IMG/VR virus record: IMGVR_UViG_3300020479_000001 | Location: 1-31,928 of that record | Strand: one strand, 5' to 3' | DNA: 31,928 bases | Origin: a virus | Shown here: positions 1 to 6,054 of the stretch, piece after piece | Layout of the letters: each line of letters starts with the position of its first letter | How positions within the stretch are numbered: position 1 is the stretch's first letter | Notes under the pieces: generated by a model | Seen by the model: only the letters and a program-made list of their open reading frames with translations | Told to the model about the DNA's origin: nothing | The model's database searches: none | Position numbers and translations under genes: made by a program

Positions 1-585
1 GGGGATTGGTTCCATCCCTATAATCTGCTGAACAACAAGGCCCAGTTTCACAACAGGCAAGTTCTTGGCGCGTTCCTCGGGGCACTTCCTATTTTGTCTA
101 TGAATGTTGATGAATCCCGCGGAAACAAGATCGTGGTGTGTCTGGCGTCCAGCAGTATAGTCAAATCATGGCCTACGGATCATTGGGAAGCCTTGTGTAA
201 GCTTCTGCGGAGTGCTGGGCATGAGGTGGTGCAGTTGCTGGCCCCCGGCAGTGACAAGCTACAGAACGTGGACGACCGGGTAGAGGTAAAACTGAGTATG
301 CTCCGGGAGTGGGCGCAGCGCGAGGCGTGGTTGTATCTGGGGCACGATACTGGGCCAACGCATATTATAGCGTTGGCTGGTGTGCCGGTCATGGAGATCG
401 TAGGAGGGTTGGTTGCGCCGAACGAGTGGCAGGGTCTGGGAGCTTTGGTGTCCTTGACGATGGGGCTTCCGTGTGCCCCCTGTTACCGCCAGCCGTGCAA
501 GATGGGAAACATCGCGTGTATCAAAACCGTTGCGCCGCAGCAGGTGTTTGAGTTGGTGAAGCGGCTGGAGAAACTGGGCGTCTGA
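1..585 (+). CDS. Glycosyltransferase family 9 (heptosyltransferase-like), 5' truncated by window edge
   Basis: The reading frame is open from base 1, so the N-terminal part lies outside the window; 194 residues are visible. It looks like the C-terminal nucleotide-sugar-binding half of GT9 enzymes: a strand ending in CLASSSIVKSWPTDHW (the usual GT9 'P.K.WP..W' step), then a helix-strand pair and YLGHDTGPTHIIALAGVPV, matching the conserved 'D(T/S)GP.H.A...G.P' motif that contacts the activated sugar. A late cluster of Cys (CAPCYRQPC) is also common in this group. GT9 enzymes add heptose to lipopolysaccharide core; in a phage the target could be host surface glycan or modified DNA. That choice is inference. 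It is the first visible gene of the plus-strand operon and is followed by a promoter. Confidence 0.8.
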   Translation, partial: GDWFHPYNLLNNKAQFHNRQVLGAFLGALPILSMNVDESRGNKIVVCLASSSIVKSWPTDHWEALCKLLRSAGHEVVQLLAPGSDKLQNVDDRVEVKLSMLREWAQREAWLYLGHDTGPTHIIALAGVPVMEIVGGLVAPNEWQGLGALVSLTMGLPCAPCYRQPCKMGNIACIKTVAPQQVFELVKRLEKLGV

Positions 586-590
586 GGGTG

Positions 591-618
591 TTGACAGCGG
601 TGATGGAGAGTGTATAAT
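591..618 (+). promoter_or_regulatory. Sigma70-like promoter, early copy 1
   Basis: TTGACA (591-596) is separated by 16 bases from TATAAT (613-618), a perfect match to both consensus hexamers. The predicted start is around 625. The surrounding 14-mer AGTGTATAATACAG (609-622) is repeated exactly at 2066-2079 in front of another gene, supporting a real phage promoter class. It drives the small-gene operon beginning at 625. Confidence 0.8.
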
Positions 619-624
619 ACAGGT

Positions 625-996
625 ATGGATTGGGAAGGAGGTGTGGGTATAAAACCGAAACGCTATGAAATAATTCGTCGTACAGGCAGCGCTTGGAAGT
701 TGTTAGAGAATGATGCTGAGTCGTGGTGCAAATCAGAGGATGTAGCCAAATTAGAGGCCGAGATTGAGCGCCTAAATAAATTGCTTACCAAGGATTTGAT
801 TTATTGGGAAGTTGGGCGCGAGGAGGATTACCTTTCGGAAGAGCCGTGGGAAATAGCAGATCGTGTAGCCGACGAGCATCTAGGTCCGGGTGAGGAAAAA
901 ATCGTTGAGGTGCAAGTCGCCGCTAGGCTGCCGGATCGGAAGATGCGCGTTTGGCGAGATGAAAGCGGAGACATGAAATGGGAGTGGGTGGAATGA
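625..996 (+). CDS. Small phage protein with N-terminal KxxRYxx motif and coiled coil (Ea22-like type)
   Basis: No function is known. The protein begins with a basic RYEIIR stretch, followed by a short acidic/aromatic region, then a heptad-like helix LEAEIERLNKLL, and an acidic C-terminal part ending WEWVE. It is a diverged relative of the next gene, which has RYDFR and LEAEIERLRAEIERL at the same places. The start is uncertain: ATG at 625 coincides with the predicted transcription start, but the strong Shine-Dalgarno AAGGAGG (635-641) points to the ATA at 649, which aligns with the ATG of the paralogue; GTG at 643 is too close to the Shine-Dalgarno. It overlaps the next gene by ATGA (993-996). 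Confidence 0.7.
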   Translation: MDWEGGVGIKPKRYEIIRRTGSAWKLLENDAESWCKSEDVAKLEAEIERLNKLLTKDLIYWEVGREEDYLSEEPWEIADRVADEHLGPGEEKIVEVQVAARLPDRKMRVWRDESGDMKWEWVE

Positions 997-1334
997 AACT
1001 GCAACGCTACGATTTTCGCGCCACGGATGTGGCGTTGGGTGAGTGTGAGGATGGGGATTTTGTGCGGTATGAGGACTGCGCCGCTCTGGAAGCCGAGATC
1101 GAGCGCCTCCGCGCTGAGATTGAGCGCCTGAAAGCGCCGCCCAAGGTGCTGAGCGCGAACGAGGTGACGGAGCCGGGGTTTTATTGGCATCGTTTCGAGG
1201 ATGAAAAAGACTGGCATCTTATACGCATCTTGTGCGAGGGGGATGGATTCTATAATTCCCGAAGCGATACATACTGCGACATAGCGATGTTGCACGGCCA
1301 ATTCATCGGCCCCCTGACGCCGCCGGAGGTGTAA
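993..1334 (+). CDS. Small phage coiled-coil protein, paralogue of the upstream gene
   Basis: A 113-residue protein of unknown function. ATG at 993 overlaps the preceding TGA (ATGA), indicating coupled translation. It begins MKLQRYDFRATD, has a short acidic segment with VRYEDCAALEAEIERLRAEIERLK (a two-to-three heptad coiled coil around residues 33-48), and then a C-terminal domain with paired aromatics (FYWHRFED, WHLIRIL) that resembles regulatory or structural beta domains but is not assignable. The N-terminal organisation is shared with many small early phage proteins of the Ea22 kind. Resemblance to the gene at 625 suggests tandem duplication followed by divergence of the C-terminal half. 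Confidence 0.75.
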   Translation: MKLQRYDFRATDVALGECEDGDFVRYEDCAALEAEIERLRAEIERLKAPPKVLSANEVTEPGFYWHRFEDEKDWHLIRILCEGDGFYNSRSDTYCDIAMLHGQFIGPLTPPEV

Positions 1335-1335
1335 A

Positions 1336-1548
1336 ATGAACGACCGCCCCATAGAAACCGCGCTGCAACCTGTGTGGCTGGAACTTACGCCGACGTGTCG
1401 GCCACATGGCCGGTGCCTTTTGTTGACCCGAGAAGGGGTCGCGGTGATTGGGGAGTTTAACGGGGATTTTGAAGGGTACGTCGCGTTTTTCGCACTGCCT
1501 AGAGTGCCAGCAAGGATCAAGGAACGGTTACAGGAGATTAGGTCATGA
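1336..1548 (+). CDS. Small DUF551-like phage protein
   Basis: 70 residues. ATG 1336 lies two bases after the preceding TAA, with GGAGGTG upstream. The pattern is a central turn-strand segment (GRCLLLTREGVAVIGEFNGD) followed by a strand and a proline-rich end (VAFFALPRVPARI). This resembles small DUF551 proteins of phages, where a 'V.V......IG.Y....W....W.PLP..P' pattern is typical; the canonical tryptophans are mostly absent, so the assignment is tentative. Function is unknown. Its stop codon overlaps the next ATG (ATGA at 1545-1548). Confidence 0.6.
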   Translation: MNDRPIETALQPVWLELTPTCRPHGRCLLLTREGVAVIGEFNGDFEGYVAFFALPRVPARIKERLQEIRS

Positions 1549-1772
1549 TTATCCTATTGGTGCTGTTTTTCCTCATCATGGCAATCATCCCTTGGGATGC
1601 AATTGAGGAACAAAAACGAAAGGAAGAAGCTGAGAAGAACGTCAAGTACGTCCATGTTACGGAAGAAGAAATGCCGGGGTTCCTCAAGGCCGTAGAGAAG
1701 CTAGGCGGCGAGGTGGTGGATGTGAAGCCGATACGGACGATGGAGGGGGAGGCACATGACGCCGGAAGGTAA
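1545..1772 (+). CDS. Small single-pass membrane protein
   Basis: 75 residues. Residues 1-16 (MIILLVLFFLIMAIIP) form one hydrophobic N-terminal segment, followed by a charged helix EEQKRKEEAEKNVK and a small alpha/beta tail. This predicts an inner-membrane protein with a short soluble domain. ATG overlaps the previous stop (ATGA) and GGAG sits upstream. It overlaps the VRR-NUC gene by 17 bases. Not a recognised family; it could be a superinfection or lysis-timing factor, but nothing in the sequence decides that. Confidence 0.65.
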   Translation: MIILLVLFFLIMAIIPWDAIEEQKRKEEAEKNVKYVHVTEEEMPGFLKAVEKLGGEVVDVKPIRTMEGEAHDAGR

Positions 1773-2067
1773 AGTAAAAGTCAAAATCCGTGAGTATCTA
1801 AAGGCCCGAGGGGACAACTACTCCTTCACTCCCATAGGCTCAGGGTACGGTACGGCGGGGGTGCCAGATAGGATCGTGTGTTGGCGGGGGCAGTTCATAG
1901 GTATAGAGGTCAAAGCGCCGGGCAAGCTCAAGACGCAGACGCCTATACAGAAGAAAGCCCAGCAAGAAATTGAGAAAACTGGCGGGGTGTATCTACTGGT
2001 GGACTCGGTGGAGACGGTGAAGGAATGGTTTGAGGGTGGGGTAGAGTTGGACACGCCAATTGGTTAG
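1756..2067 (+). CDS. VRR-NUC domain nuclease (PD-(D/E)XK type)
   Basis: 103 residues, the normal size of the stand-alone VRR-NUC domain. The catalytic layout is visible: Glu4 in the first helix, GVPDRI with Asp38, IGIEVKAP with Glu51 and Lys53, and a following Gln (Gln65) in TPIQKKAQ. A SGYGTAGVPD loop before the Asp is typical. Stand-alone VRR-NUC proteins of phages are structure-specific (Holliday-junction-type) DNases and act in replication or recombination. RBS: GGAGGGGGAGG upstream of ATG 1756. Its stop codon lies inside the next promoter's 14-mer. The family assignment is firm; the exact substrate is inferred. Confidence 0.9.
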   Translation: MTPEGKVKVKIREYLKARGDNYSFTPIGSGYGTAGVPDRIVCWRGQFIGIEVKAPGKLKTQTPIQKKAQQEIEKTGGVYLLVDSVETVKEWFEGGVELDTPIG

Positions 2068-2075
2068 TGTATAAT
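2047..2075 (+). promoter_or_regulatory. Sigma70-like promoter, early copy 2
   Basis: TTGGAC (2047-2052), 17-base spacer, TATAAT (2070-2075). The 14-mer AGTGTATAATACAG at 2066-2079 is identical to the one at 609-622. The promoter overlaps the end of the nuclease gene and gives a leader of about 25 bases with AGGAGG (2095-2100) before ATG 2107. Confidence 0.75.
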
Positions 2076-2106
2076 ACAGATATTGGTTCTTTTTAGGAGG
2101 TGGGTT

Positions 2107-2508
2107 ATGGGATGTGACATTCATATTACGGTAGAGAAGAAAATTGACGAGGAATGGGTGATGATTCATACCCCAACTTGGCAGAGTGACGTAGCTTGCG
2201 AACGTAATTACCGTCGTTTCGCGGCGTTAGCAGGAGTTCGCGGGGATGGGCCACCAGCCAAGGGTTTGCCTAGCGACGTAAGTAAAGGAACGGAATATAG
2301 GTTTGCCGCGTGGGGAGACGACGCACATAGTCCTTCCTACAATACTTTGCGCGAATTTTTGGATGTTTGTGAACGCACTAAGTACGACGATGTAGACCGT
2401 TCCAAATGGAGTATTTACTGCTTGTGCGAGCATTATTTGGGGTCTTATTGGGAGATTACAGACCAGAACCCAGATGATTTTCGCGTGGTGTATTGGTTTG
2501 ATAGTTGA
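2107..2508 (+). CDS. MGCDIH-family conserved phage protein
   Basis: 133 residues. ATG 2107 follows AGGAGG by six bases, a much better start than the upstream alternative. The protein opens MGCDIHITVEKKIDEEWV and continues with CERNYRRFAALAGVRGDG, KGLPSDVSKG and YNTLREFLDVCE. This set (MxCDIH start, ERNY..FA.LAGVR, GLP.DVS) recurs in an uncharacterised family found in phages and some bacteria. The conserved Cys, Asp, His and later His/Asp residues could bind metal, but no activity is established. It is the first gene after the second early promoter. Confidence 0.7.
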   Translation: MGCDIHITVEKKIDEEWVMIHTPTWQSDVACERNYRRFAALAGVRGDGPPAKGLPSDVSKGTEYRFAAWGDDAHSPSYNTLREFLDVCERTKYDDVDRSKWSIYCLCEHYLGSYWEITDQNPDDFRVVYWFDS

Positions 2509-2509
2509 T

Positions 2510-2689
2510 ATGCAGCTATTTGACGAAATCCTTCCTGCCTTGGAAGAGGCCGAGTGGTGTATGCGGCATGATGGGAAGTCCTATGCTCTGGTGGATTTGG
2601 GGGGTGAGAAGATCGGTGTAGCGGCGTATGAAGAACTGACCGAGGACGACAAGGTATTGGAGGTGGTGCGTGGAAAAGACTGGGGTTAG
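2510..2689 (+). CDS. Small acidic hypothetical protein
   Basis: 59 residues from ATG 2510, one base after the previous stop. It reads MQLFDEILPALEEAEWCMRH, then a strand-turn-strand region, then an acidic C-terminus. No family recognised. The short ORF overlaps the following GTG-started gene by 20 bases. An upstream in-frame ATG (2474) lies inside the previous gene and has no clear ribosome site, so 2510 is preferred. Confidence 0.55.
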   Translation: MQLFDEILPALEEAEWCMRHDGKSYALVDLGGEKIGVAAYEELTEDDKVLEVVRGKDWG

Positions 2690-2858
2690 AGAGAAGTTGC
2701 TGAAGTACATTGATGCTGGTGGCAAGACTATCTACGAGATCAAAGCTTACGTCGGGCTCAAGGGCATGGACGCGCTTAATGGGCTGTTGGCGGAAGGTAA
2801 AATCAAGTGGGACAACGAACGTGGGTTGTACCGGAGGAAACATGAGCAGCGGGGCTGA
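2670..2858 (+). CDS. Small winged-helix-like protein
   Basis: 62 residues, probably GTG start at 2670 preceded by GGAGGTGG. The pattern is helix (REKLLKYIDAGG) - helix (TIYEIKAYVGL) - helix (DALNGLLAEGK) - strand/wing (IKWDNERGLYRR), the typical outline of a mini winged-helix DNA-binding fold ('..I.......L...G.I......G.Y'). A role as a small transcription regulator is inferred from shape only. It overlaps the upstream gene and its last codons overlap the start of the coiled-coil gene at 2842. Confidence 0.55.
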   Translation: MEKTGVREKLLKYIDAGGKTIYEIKAYVGLKGMDALNGLLAEGKIKWDNERGLYRRKHEQRG

Positions 2859-3006
2859 TTCAGAAAAGATCATCAAACATCTGGAGGACGAAGTGAAATA
2901 CCTCAAGGCCGAGTGCGACCGATGGGTTAAGTTGTATGAGGAAGAAGCGAAGGCGCGGCGAGAGTTGCAGCAGTATATTCGGGAACGGTGGGGAAAGGAG
3001 AATTAA
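2842..3006 (+). CDS. Small coiled-coil protein
   Basis: 54 residues. ATG 2842 is preceded by CGGAGGAAAC, a good ribosome site. Almost the entire protein is a charged helix with heptad spacing (IIKHLEDEVKYLKAECDRW, then LYEEEAKARRELQQYIRERW), so a dimeric coiled coil is likely. Longer in-frame upstream starts lie within the winged-helix gene and are Arg/Ser-rich read-through, hence rejected. Function unknown. Confidence 0.55.
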   Translation: MSSGADSEKIIKHLEDEVKYLKAECDRWVKLYEEEAKARRELQQYIRERWGKEN

Positions 3007-3008
3007 CC

Positions 3009-3470
3009 TTGTTTGCGACCTTACTTTTTCACTTGCTGTTCCCAACGCTGCACTTTCGGCACAACCCTATCATCCCTGTAACTCACCGGGCACCATCCGT
3101 AGTATCCCTGACTGAGCGCGTCGCGGAGCAGGAGCGGGTGAGCCCGAGATTGGCGGTAGCGGTGCTGTACGTGGAGAACGGCGGCAATTTTCGGGGGTGC
3201 GATACACGAGTAAGCAATGCTGGGGCTATAGGGCCGATGCAGTTGGAGCCGGTGACGGCGAAGTGGTTGCATGTCAATCCATGGAACCCGGTGCAGAATA
3301 TCCGAGGTGGGGTGCGGTATCTGAAGTATTTGTTGCATAGGTTCGACGGGAGCCTCTGGTTGGCTCTGGAAGCGTACAACGCCGGGCCGACCGTGGTGCA
3401 GACCCAAGGGGCGCCGATAGGCGCGGTACAATACGCGAAAGCGGTGATTCGGAGAGAGGGGGACGTATGA
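3009..3470 (+). CDS. SLT-type lytic transglycosylase with N-terminal signal anchor
   Basis: 153 residues from TTG 3009, which follows AAAGGAG by about eight bases and the previous TAA by two. An earlier GTG (2988) would place this Shine-Dalgarno inside the coding region. Residues 1-16 are hydrophobic (signal peptide or anchor). The SLT family 1 signature follows: VLYVENGGNF with catalytic Glu56, NAGAIGPMQL (about residues 70-79), INPWNP.QNI..GVRYL-type helix, and ALEAYNAGP near the C-terminus. The enzyme cleaves the MurNAc-GlcNAc bond to give anhydro-muramyl ends. Being in the early operon rather than in the tail or lysis region is unusual; remodelling of the wall during infection is a possible role. 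Overlaps the next gene by ATGA. Confidence 0.85.
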   Translation: MFATLLFHLLFPTLHFRHNPIIPVTHRAPSVVSLTERVAEQERVSPRLAVAVLYVENGGNFRGCDTRVSNAGAIGPMQLEPVTAKWLHVNPWNPVQNIRGGVRYLKYLLHRFDGSLWLALEAYNAGPTVVQTQGAPIGAVQYAKAVIRREGDV

Positions 3471-3991
3471 TTACTCGGGAAGAATTGAAGGTTGGGGAGA
3501 AGTATCTTTTTTTCGACATGATTGTGAAAGTTTACTCTGTAGATTATGAGAACAATTTGGTGATTTTTGCATTTCCATCTTTGGAAAACACGCGTCACCA
3601 TGGTCAACCTCTTGATTACTTCTGCGGCCACGCATGTCTGTTTCAAGAGTACACACAGACCATTGGCTACCGTCCATTCCCAAAAACCGCCATCAAACAC
3701 GATGCCGATAAGCCGCGTCTGGATTTAATCCCCCCGGAGGCGTTGATGGCGGTGGGGGAAGTGTTCGCTTACGGGGCGGAGAAGTATGGGGATTGGAACT
3801 GGCGCAAAGGAATGGCGCATAGCCGGTTGGTTTCTGCGTTGCTGCGACACCTCATGGCGCACCAGATGGGAGAGGACAAAGACCCGGAGTCGGGGTATAC
3901 GCACCTCGCGCACATGACCTGTAATGCGTTGATGCTGTTAGGGAGCTATTTGAGCGAAGATGGCGTGGATGATCGGTGGAAAGGGGGGTAA
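3467..3991 (+). CDS. dATP/dGTP diphosphohydrolase-like protein (DUF5664 / PF18909 type)
   Basis: 174 residues. ATG 3467 overlaps the previous TGA. The C-terminal 100 residues carry the family signature: HDADKPRLDLIPPEAL, VFAYGAEKYGDWNWRKG, LVSALLRHLMAHQMGEDKDPESG, HLAHMTCNALMLL. The Glu/Asp and His positions form the all-alpha metal-binding bundle of nucleotide pyrophosphohydrolases. The first 75 residues form a separate small beta domain (VGEKYLFFDMIVKVYSVD) not part of the family, so this is a two-domain version. Members of this family in phages remove dATP/dGTP from the pool to aid base replacement or degrade nucleotides; the exact substrate here is inferred. Confidence 0.8.
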   Translation: MITREELKVGEKYLFFDMIVKVYSVDYENNLVIFAFPSLENTRHHGQPLDYFCGHACLFQEYTQTIGYRPFPKTAIKHDADKPRLDLIPPEALMAVGEVFAYGAEKYGDWNWRKGMAHSRLVSALLRHLMAHQMGEDKDPESGYTHLAHMTCNALMLLGSYLSEDGVDDRWKGG

Positions 3992-3996
3992 AGAAC

Positions 3997-4689
3997 ATGG
4001 CTAACCCAGAGAACCTAGCAATCATTATCCCCACGGCGGGGAAACGTTTGCCTTTGCTAAAGGCATTATGCAGGCATCTGACGGAGAAGTCTGTGGGCCA
4101 GATTGTGGTTATGGATAATTCGCATGTGGATTCGTGCGTTTACGAAGTCGCTACTTCTAAAACGCTTATAGTTTTGTACTCCGAATCTTTTAACTGGAGC
4201 AAGATAAACAACAGCGGAGCGAAATATTATACTTACCAAGCTACGATTTTCGGTTTCCTCAACGACGACCTAGAGGTCATTCAAGACGACTGGCTGGACA
4301 AAATCTTAGAGGCGTTTGAGGACGAGACGATAGGTGGTGTATCTCCCGTAGTGGAACTGCCGGATGGATCGGTCCCCGGACCTGCGGTGAAAATTGACCG
4401 AGACATACAAAACTTCGTTGCTACGGGGGAAGTGAAGCCGGGTATTTTTGACGTCCCCGCCATCGCCGGTCCTGCGTTATTCATTCGCCGGAGTCTATTT
4501 GAGGACATAGGCGGCTTTGACGAGGACTACCACATCACCCACTCGGACGGGGTTATGGGGCTACGGATAGCCGAACGCTCAAGGTGTGTCGTGCATGGTG
4601 ACAGTAGGATTCGCCATTACGAGCGAAGCTCCCGAGGGCCGGACGACCCTCAGGACTGGGAGACGTTCAAGAGGAAAGAACTTCGTTAG
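3997..4689 (+). CDS. Glycosyltransferase family 2 (GT-A fold)
   Basis: 230 residues from ATG 3997; an upstream in-frame ATG at 3976 would overlap the prior gene. GT2 landmarks: LAIIIPTAGKRLPLLKALCRHL (N-terminal nucleotide-binding strand and helix), VVMDNSH, SKINNSGAKY, then FLNDDLEV, whose NDD takes the place of the DxD metal-binding motif, and later AIAGPALFIRRSLFEDIGGFDEDY, the acceptor-side motif with the catalytic Asp/Glu. No membrane segment is present. The donor and acceptor are unknown; with the GT9 gene at the other end of the operon it may modify host surface sugars or phage DNA. Its 3' end overlaps thyX on the other strand by 23 bases. Confidence 0.85.
   Translation: MANPENLAIIIPTAGKRLPLLKALCRHLTEKSVGQIVVMDNSHVDSCVYEVATSKTLIVLYSESFNWSKINNSGAKYYTYQATIFGFLNDDLEVIQDDWLDKILEAFEDETIGGVSPVVELPDGSVPGPAVKIDRDIQNFVATGEVKPGIFDVPAIAGPALFIRRSLFEDIGGFDEDYHITHSDGVMGLRIAERSRCVVHGDSRIRHYERSSRGPDDPQDWETFKRKELR
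4629..4662. other. Hairpin at convergent gene ends, possible transcription barrier
   Basis: CTCCC-GAGGG (4629-4638), loop of 8, CCCTC (4647-4651), bulge of 6, GGGAG (4658-4662): a ten-pair stem with one bulge just beyond the thyX stop and inside the end of the GT2 gene. There is no T tract on either strand, so intrinsic termination is uncertain. Confidence 0.35.
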
Positions 4690-5317
4690 TCAACGCCGCC
4701 CACGACACCGGGCATAGTTTCTCGATTTCTTCACCCACTCGGGCGGCGTAGTACTGGATTTCCTTCTGGGCGTGAGAGTCCGTGCGAAGCCGCCATATCC
4801 GAGCGTAAGCGTAAAGGCTACCCGTCTCGATAAATTCCGTCATCATGGACTGCGGCAGGATCATCCGGGCCTGTTCAGGACATACCCCGCAGTTCAGCAG
4901 CGTTTCGTAGCCATCCACGCATTTTTCTAGGGCTTTGGAGTATGCGTCGGAGATTTCACATAGCTTCCCAGGTGCGTCAATGGCGCCCCCACTTCCCTGC
5001 TTAACGTGCTCTGCTTTGGAGCGCCACTCGGACGGGGTAAAGAACTCGGGCTCGTCTGTGACGTATCTCCGGCTCACTTCGTTTCGCGTGACGCCTACGG
5101 TATGGCGGAACCACTCCCGAGCTACGAAGATCGGCATTTTGAGCCGAAACTGAAAAGTGACGTGGGAAAATGGTGTCCAATGGTTGTGCTTGGCAAGGTA
5201 GAGGATCAGCTTTTCGTCTTTCCCAAGTAGATGCGTGGATTCTTTCGCCATGCTGACTCGTGCGGCATTTACCACCGTGAGATCGTCCCCCATGTGGTTG
5301 AGTAGTTCCACCTGCAT
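4667..5317 (-). CDS. thyX: Flavin-dependent thymidylate synthase ThyX
   Basis: 216 residues, full length for the family. ThyX makes dTMP from dUMP using FAD, NAD(P)H and methylene-tetrahydrofolate. Visible motifs: AARVS near residue 18, HNHWTPFSH (44-52), VAREWFRH (65-72) and RHTVGVTRNEVSRRY (71-85), the phage-type version of the RHRx7S ThyX motif with Thr instead of the second Arg and one extra residue. PEQARMILPQSMMTEFI near 150 is the second dUMP-binding segment. Shine-Dalgarno GAGGGAAAG precedes ATG 5317. It is the last gene of the late minus-strand run, only 14 bases after the endolysin, an unusual place for a nucleotide-metabolism gene. It overlaps the GT2 gene tail to tail. Confidence 0.93.
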   Translation of the reverse strand: MQVELLNHMGDDLTVVNAARVSMAKESTHLLGKDEKLILYLAKHNHWTPFSHVTFQFRLKMPIFVAREWFRHTVGVTRNEVSRRYVTDEPEFFTPSEWRSKAEHVKQGSGGAIDAPGKLCEISDAYSKALEKCVDGYETLLNCGVCPEQARMILPQSMMTEFIETGSLYAYARIWRLRTDSHAQKEIQYYAARVGEEIEKLCPVSWAALTNEVLSS

Positions 5318-5331
5318 GTTTCTTTCCCTCT

Positions 5332-5820
5332 TTATAGTGCTTCGTTCAGTCGTTGAGTCTGCTCAGGCGTGAGGTATTCTTCACACCATTCGTCAAACAG
5401 GATCATGTAGCAAATCGTATTCACCCGGTCAGGGACTTGCTGATACCAAAGCGACTGGCGGAAGCCTTTTACCGCACCTACCCAGTCTTTCGCTTGCATG
5501 GCGCTTAGTGCCTCGTTGAACTCTAGCAGCCCGGCTACCCCCAGATTGTACGCGGCGTCAATCAGTGCCCCAAGGCGAACTTCGGACAAATACGCGGCCC
5601 ATGGGAGGGCGGCAAGAAGCTGGTTGTAGATACGTTGCTCGTTCTGGATGACCCACTGAGTGGCTTGCTGGCGAGTAACCACGGTATCCGGCCCAATATC
5701 CGGCCCCGTCTGACCGAAACCCACAGTCCATACCTGTCCGATGGGGTCCCAGTAGGCGTGGGAACGGAAGCCTTCGGCATTTTCCAGAGCTAAGGTTAGT
5801 TGTTCAGGAGGTGTTGACAT
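5332..5820 (-). CDS. GH24 endolysin (T4-type lysozyme)
   Basis: 162 residues, the usual size of T4-like lysozymes. The N-terminal catalytic region reads LENAEGFRSHAYWDPIG then WTVGFGQT: Glu16, Asp25 and Thr32 match the Glu-Asp-Thr triad. DAAYNLGVAGLLEF and the C-terminal helices also fit. No signal peptide or SAR segment is seen, so release probably depends on a holin, for which 6435-6632 is the candidate. It cleaves the MurNAc-GlcNAc bond. This is the free lysis enzyme; a different GH24 protein lies among the baseplate genes. Ribosome site is weak, suggesting coupling to the gene 9 bases upstream. Confidence 0.92.
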   Translation of the reverse strand: MSTPPEQLTLALENAEGFRSHAYWDPIGQVWTVGFGQTGPDIGPDTVVTRQQATQWVIQNEQRIYNQLLAALPWAAYLSEVRLGALIDAAYNLGVAGLLEFNEALSAMQAKDWVGAVKGFRQSLWYQQVPDRVNTICYMILFDEWCEEYLTPEQTQRLNEAL

Positions 5821-5829
5821 AGCGGTCAG

Positions 5830-6054
5830 TCAAGACGCAGCGGCAGGGGCCGGAGTTTCTGCTTGCGCCTCGGTTTTCTGTAGCGCCGTGGTCGTCACTT
5901 GTGTCAGCGCCACCGTGGACTTGATCAGGGCTTGCAGGTCAGCCTCAGTAGTGTTGCTGCTTTGCGCTTCCTGCACGTCCTTGACGATCTCCTGAATCAA
6001 CTGTGTGACGACGGGGATCAACTGAATAAGAAGTTGTATGGTTGCCGGGTTCAT
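5830..6054 (-). CDS. Small amphipathic helical protein in lysis cassette
   Basis: 74 residues from ATG 6054, which overlaps the lipoprotein stop (ATGA). The N-terminal 25 residues are hydrophobic with regular polar breaks (MNPATIQLLIQLIPVVTQLI), followed by acidic/Thr-Gln-rich helices and an Ala-Pro end. Its shape fits a membrane-associated or amphipathic lysis accessory, but there is no recognisable family. A longer frame beginning at 6411 is an antisense-like read-through of the lipoprotein gene rich in Arg and Gly, and was rejected. Confidence 0.55.
   Translation of the reverse strand: MNPATIQLLIQLIPVVTQLIQEIVKDVQEAQSSNTTEADLQALIKSTVALTQVTTTALQKTEAQAETPAPAAAS

Noticed and set aside
828-1520. 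A 230-residue open frame on the minus strand
   Set aside because: It runs antisense to three well-supported plus-strand genes with their own ribosome sites, and its sequence lacks any domain pattern.
3083-3700. A 205-residue open frame on the minus strand
   Set aside because: Antisense to the lytic transglycosylase and the pyrophosphohydrolase-like gene, both recognised families.
5318-5345. TATAAA before thyX as a promoter
   Set aside because: No -35 box at 15-19 bases; the gene is only 14 bases after the endolysin and can be read from it.
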